Under the pieces are notes generated by a model, which had not been told where the DNA came from, searched no databases, and worked only from the letters and a program-made list of their open reading frames with translations. A stretch of 64,000 nt of DNA from CAZENU01 sp965222125 (GTDB lineage: Bacteria > Chloroflexota > Dehalococcoidia > Lucifugimonadales > CAZENU01). Below, piece after piece: positions 61,736 through 64,000 of this stretch. Location of the stretch: assembly GCA_965222125.1 (NCBI GenBank), contig CBDCTC010000003.1, forward strand, positions 62,001 to 126,000. The letters are read 5' to 3'. A program made the position numbers and the translations under genes. Position 1 is the stretch's first letter. Each line of letters starts with the position of its first letter.

Positions 61736-61975
61736 AAGCGGGAAGTGCGGGTGAGCAGGGCCCATCCGCCCGGAATACGTTCAGGCCCGGAGCTCTCCCA
61801 ACCTCCAAAGTGACTAGGGAGACCAACCAGTGGCCTGTACGGATCAAGTGACCCAGGCACGAACAGGTGCCCGTTGGTCTAGACTATGAAGAGGGCATGT
61901 GCTGGCTTGGAGCCACATTGCCTCTTGGCCGGCATTCTGATACTTTACTCGCTCTTTTGGGTAAGGAGAGAGAAT

Positions 61976-62236
61976 ATGGCAACAAGCGCGCTGAGTAAAG
62001 AGTTTGAGTTCTACGTGTCAAACCAAGAAGAGATGGTGTCGAAGTACGACGGAAAGGTCATAGCCCTGAGGAATTGCAAGGTTCTTGGAGCATATGATGA
62101 CGAACTCACCGCTCTCACGGAGACTCGCAAGCATCACGAACTGGGGACGTTCCTCATCCAGAGGGTCAGCAAAGGAGATGAGGCTTACACGGCCACATTC
62201 CATTCACGCGTCATGTTCCCTAATAGCAGTTCATGA
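61976..62236 (+). CDS. Small DUF5678-like protein
   Basis: 86 residues from ATG at 61976, preceded by AAGGAG with ideal spacing. The sequence EFYVSNQEEMVSKYDGKVIALRNCKVLGAYDDELTALTETRKHHELGTFLIQRVSKGDEAYTATFHSRVMF has the character of a small family (DUF5678-like, from memory) that is usually followed by a retropepsin-like gene, as here. The function is not known. Its TGA is in the left copy of the TGACT target duplication of a MITE, and before insertion it overlapped the protease start as ATGA. Confidence 0.75.
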   Translation: MATSALSKEFEFYVSNQEEMVSKYDGKVIALRNCKVLGAYDDELTALTETRKHHELGTFLIQRVSKGDEAYTATFHSRVMFPNSSS

Positions 62237-62238
62237 CT

Positions 62239-62382
62239 CCCAAATCCCCCACCTCCGTCATTCCCGCGAACAGCCTGCCCTCGCGTGGGCGTGGGCGGGA
62301 ATCCATCCCCAACAGGGTGCGCCACTATGACACCGGAAGCAGTCCGTCACGCCGGCCGGCCCAATCAGGCGGTGGATCTTGG
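62239..62382 (-). mobile_element. IS1380-related MITE, copy b
   Basis: A 144-bp element with exact TGACT duplications at 62234-62238 and 62383-62387. The left end CCCAAATCCCCCACCT is identical to the right end of the IS1380 element; the right end, inverted, is CCAAGATCCACCGCCT, like the left end of MITE copy a. Interior palindromes CGTCATTCCCGCG and GGCGGGAATCC. It sits exactly between two genes of one former overlapped pair and ends in the G that supplies a new GTG start. Confidence 0.9.
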
Positions 62383-62930
62383 TGACTCCCCTCAGCTTCA
62401 CAACCGTCAGCAACGCTGGAATCCTGAGTGTGTTGACGAACGAGTGCAAGGTTTCTGAGGCGTGGAACCCGGACGGTTCAGAACCGGAACCTCCCATGCT
62501 GGCGTTCACTGCTCTGTGGGATACGGGCGCCACACAGAGCGTGATCACACAAAATGTTGTGGACTCCTGCGGTCTAGTCCCAACGGGATTAACAGACGTA
62601 CATCATGCTCAAGGCAGAGTTAAGGATGTGCCAGTATTCCTGGTCAACATATGGTTACCGAACCGTGTGGCGTTCGTGGGAGTCCCCGTCACGAAGGGCG
62701 TGTTCCCCGGCGCCGACGTACTGATTGGGATGAATATCATCAGTCAAGGGGACTTTGCCGTAACGAATCGGGACGGTAGAACCAAGTTCTCATTTCGTAT
62801 ACCGTCTCAGGCCGACATAGACTTTGTTGCTGAGGACAGGCAGGCGAACATACTCCGGGGACAGTCCAGCCCGTCCCAACGTACTCGCGAGCGGAATCGG
62901 CAAGAGCGCAAGCGAAAGAAGGGGCGCTGA
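62382..62930 (+). CDS. Retropepsin-like aspartic protease
   Basis: A 182-residue protein with the retropepsin signature ALWDTGATQSVITQNVV (D-T-G-A) and a distal hydrophobic VFPGADVLIGMNIISQGDFAVTN in place of the flap/ILGxD region. The C terminus is strongly basic (RERNRQERKRKKGR). Such single-domain proteases act as dimers. The start GTG at 62382 is made of the last base of the MITE plus its target duplication; the ancestral start was the ATG at 62233. Partner of the small protein upstream. Targets are unknown. Confidence 0.8.
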   Translation: MTPLSFTTVSNAGILSVLTNECKVSEAWNPDGSEPEPPMLAFTALWDTGATQSVITQNVVDSCGLVPTGLTDVHHAQGRVKDVPVFLVNIWLPNRVAFVGVPVTKGVFPGADVLIGMNIISQGDFAVTNRDGRTKFSFRIPSQADIDFVAEDRQANILRGQSSPSQRTRERNRQERKRKKGR

Positions 62931-62983
62931 CATGGGCTTACGATTGGTTCCAAACCGTCCCGCTACTTGAATGGCTGTCGTCG

Positions 62984-63865
62984 CTACTTGAGCCGTTCCC
63001 GCCGGCGGACGAACGTCCGCAGGCCGGCGCCTGAAGCCGCGCCTTCCTCCGTGAGGTTGCCGGTCTCGTCGTAGAAGTGGCCGTCCTCTAGCGTCTCGGC
63101 GATGGGGTCGTACAGGTCGGGCCTGCGGTGTCTGAACTTCGCTCTCAGGCCCTCTTTGGCCTGGTCGTCCGGGCCCATCCTCTGGACGCTCACGCACTCG
63201 CTCTCGTACTTCTCCAGATAGACGTCGCCCGTCGGGTCGATGACGGCGCAGCTCCAAGTGTTCGCCGAGACTATCCAGCAGACGTTGTCCCTCGCGCGTT
63301 GCCGGAGCATCTCCGTGTTCGTTGGGCCGCCGGAGCCGTCCATGGGCAGGAACACCATCTCCGCGCCCTGTACGCCCAGCGCGCGGAAGTTCTCAGGAAC
63401 GCTCCTGTCCTTGCATATCAGCATGCCCACCCGGCCCAGGGGGGTGTCGACCGGCGCAAGCTCCTTGCCCGGCGTGATGAACGCCTCGCCGGCCGTGTGC
63501 ACCTTGCTGAACTTGGCTATGATCTCGCCGTCGGGGTCGAACAGCGCGCACGAGTTGAGCAGCTCCTCGCCGACCCGCTCCAGGAAGCCGAAGATGAAAA
63601 ATATCCCCAGCTCCTTGGCCAGCGCGCCGCCGCGCTTGAGGTAGGGGCCGTCGGGGACGCGCTGCGCTATCCCGACCATGCCCTCCTCGGTCACGTTGGG
63701 GTCAGCGCCGCACACGTAGCCGTCGAGGATGCCCTCGGGAGCGATCACCAGGTGAGCCCGCCGCCGCGCCGCCTCCCGGACGTACTCTTCCATGCGCTGG
63801 AAGTTATCCTCCAGCTCCCACGGAGTCGCCTCCATCGTCACGATGCCAACGCGGAATCTCTTCAT
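62984..63865 (-). CDS. Nitrilase-superfamily carbon-nitrogen hydrolase
   Basis: A 293-residue amidohydrolase with the Glu-Lys-Cys triad: VIAPEGILDGYVCG (Glu), IAKFSKVHTAGE (Lys), VGMLICKDRSVPENFRALG (Cys). A perfect GGAGGTGA ribosome site precedes the ATG. The substrate is unknown; many relatives cleave N-carbamoyl or amide bonds rather than nitriles. It converges on the retropepsin gene and is followed upstream by another minus-strand gene that runs off the window. Confidence 0.9.
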   Translation of the reverse strand: MKRFRVGIVTMEATPWELEDNFQRMEEYVREAARRRAHLVIAPEGILDGYVCGADPNVTEEGMVGIAQRVPDGPYLKRGGALAKELGIFFIFGFLERVGEELLNSCALFDPDGEIIAKFSKVHTAGEAFITPGKELAPVDTPLGRVGMLICKDRSVPENFRALGVQGAEMVFLPMDGSGGPTNTEMLRQRARDNVCWIVSANTWSCAVIDPTGDVYLEKYESECVSVQRMGPDDQAKEGLRAKFRHRRPDLYDPIAETLEDGHFYDETGNLTEEGAASGAGLRTFVRRRERLK

Positions 63866-63954
63866 AGGTCACCTCCGTGGATCGAGCGCGGTCGGCTGCG
63901 CCAGGCGCCTCGCTCCGTCAGACCGCGCCGCGAACGGCGGGGAGCGGAACACCG

Positions 63955-64000
63955 CTACAGCGTGATCTCCAGGGCCTTCGCCACCGTATCGATGTCCTTG
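63955..64000 (-). CDS. C-terminal end of an unidentified gene (partial)
   Basis: The last 14 codons before a TAG on the minus strand read KDIDTVAKALEITL. The rest lies beyond the window edge. It would be the gene upstream of the nitrilase, about 90 bases apart. No family can be assigned from so little. Confidence 0.5.
   Translation of the reverse strand, partial: KDIDTVAKALEITL

Overview
The window looks like part of a GC-rich bacterial chromosome, most likely from the Chloroflexota (SAR202/Dehalococcoidia-like). This is an inference, not a phylogeny. It rests on gene content: a Thr-Pro-rich lipoprotein repertoire, CehA-like and phytanoyl-CoA dioxygenase genes, luciferase-like monooxygenase and phosphotriesterase relics, an unlinked ftsZ, and high GC. 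No phage, plasmid replication genes, rRNA or CRISPR array was seen. Two tRNA genes are present: Arg-CCT at 21043-21115 and Leu-TAG at 36931-37015, both on the minus strand.

Layout. 0-9 kb is metabolic core: class-III aminotransferase, glpD, pth, an RNase HI-MoaC fusion, moaA, rdgB and a divergent transketolase. 9-19 kb holds an HExxH lipoprotein, a beta-propeller hydrolase-like protein, a phytanoyl-CoA dioxygenase gene cut near its start by an IS1380-family element, a CehA/McbA-like metallohydrolase and ftsZ. 19-25 kb holds a collagen-like lipoprotein, tRNA-Arg, malate synthase, a GNAT and a CaCA exchanger. 25-38 kb is decayed or accessory: a frameshifted MFS gene, a broken PD40 lipoprotein, an LRR relic, an intact cobalt-type nitrile hydratase operon, an IS1182-like element, and pseudogenes of a phosphotriesterase, a luciferase-like monooxygenase and a GNAT. 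37.8-43.4 kb is one long minus-strand operon: DUF2089 regulator, small membrane protein, two proteins sharing a SHOCT-like motif (one DUF4097-like), then two ABC ATPase/permease pairs. It is preceded by a good promoter overlapping a perfect 13-bp inverted repeat. 43.6-51 kb has two paralogous 2-hydroxyacid dehydrogenases, queG, a second IS1380 copy, a DUF971 gene and an ECF sigma/anti-sigma pair. 51-57 kb has an IS1182 element and two tandem paralogous surface proteins with a PGF-pre-PGF-like domain. 57-64 kb has a CinA-like/nucleotidyltransferase fusion, a tightly overlapped ubiD-ubiA-ubiX-TPP operon, a small protein/retropepsin pair, and a nitrilase-family gene.

Mobile DNA can be read at base level here. 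Two IS1380-family copies are 1876 bp each with 5-bp target duplications (CTGAC, GTCCC). Short non-autonomous elements carry the same ends (one with TGACT duplications). A separate 140-bp MITE family shows 9-10 bp duplications. Removing the insertions restores a start codon for the dioxygenase (ATG at 14992) and an ATGA-overlapped gene pair at 62.2 kb. All functional statements come from reading motifs by eye; no database search was run.
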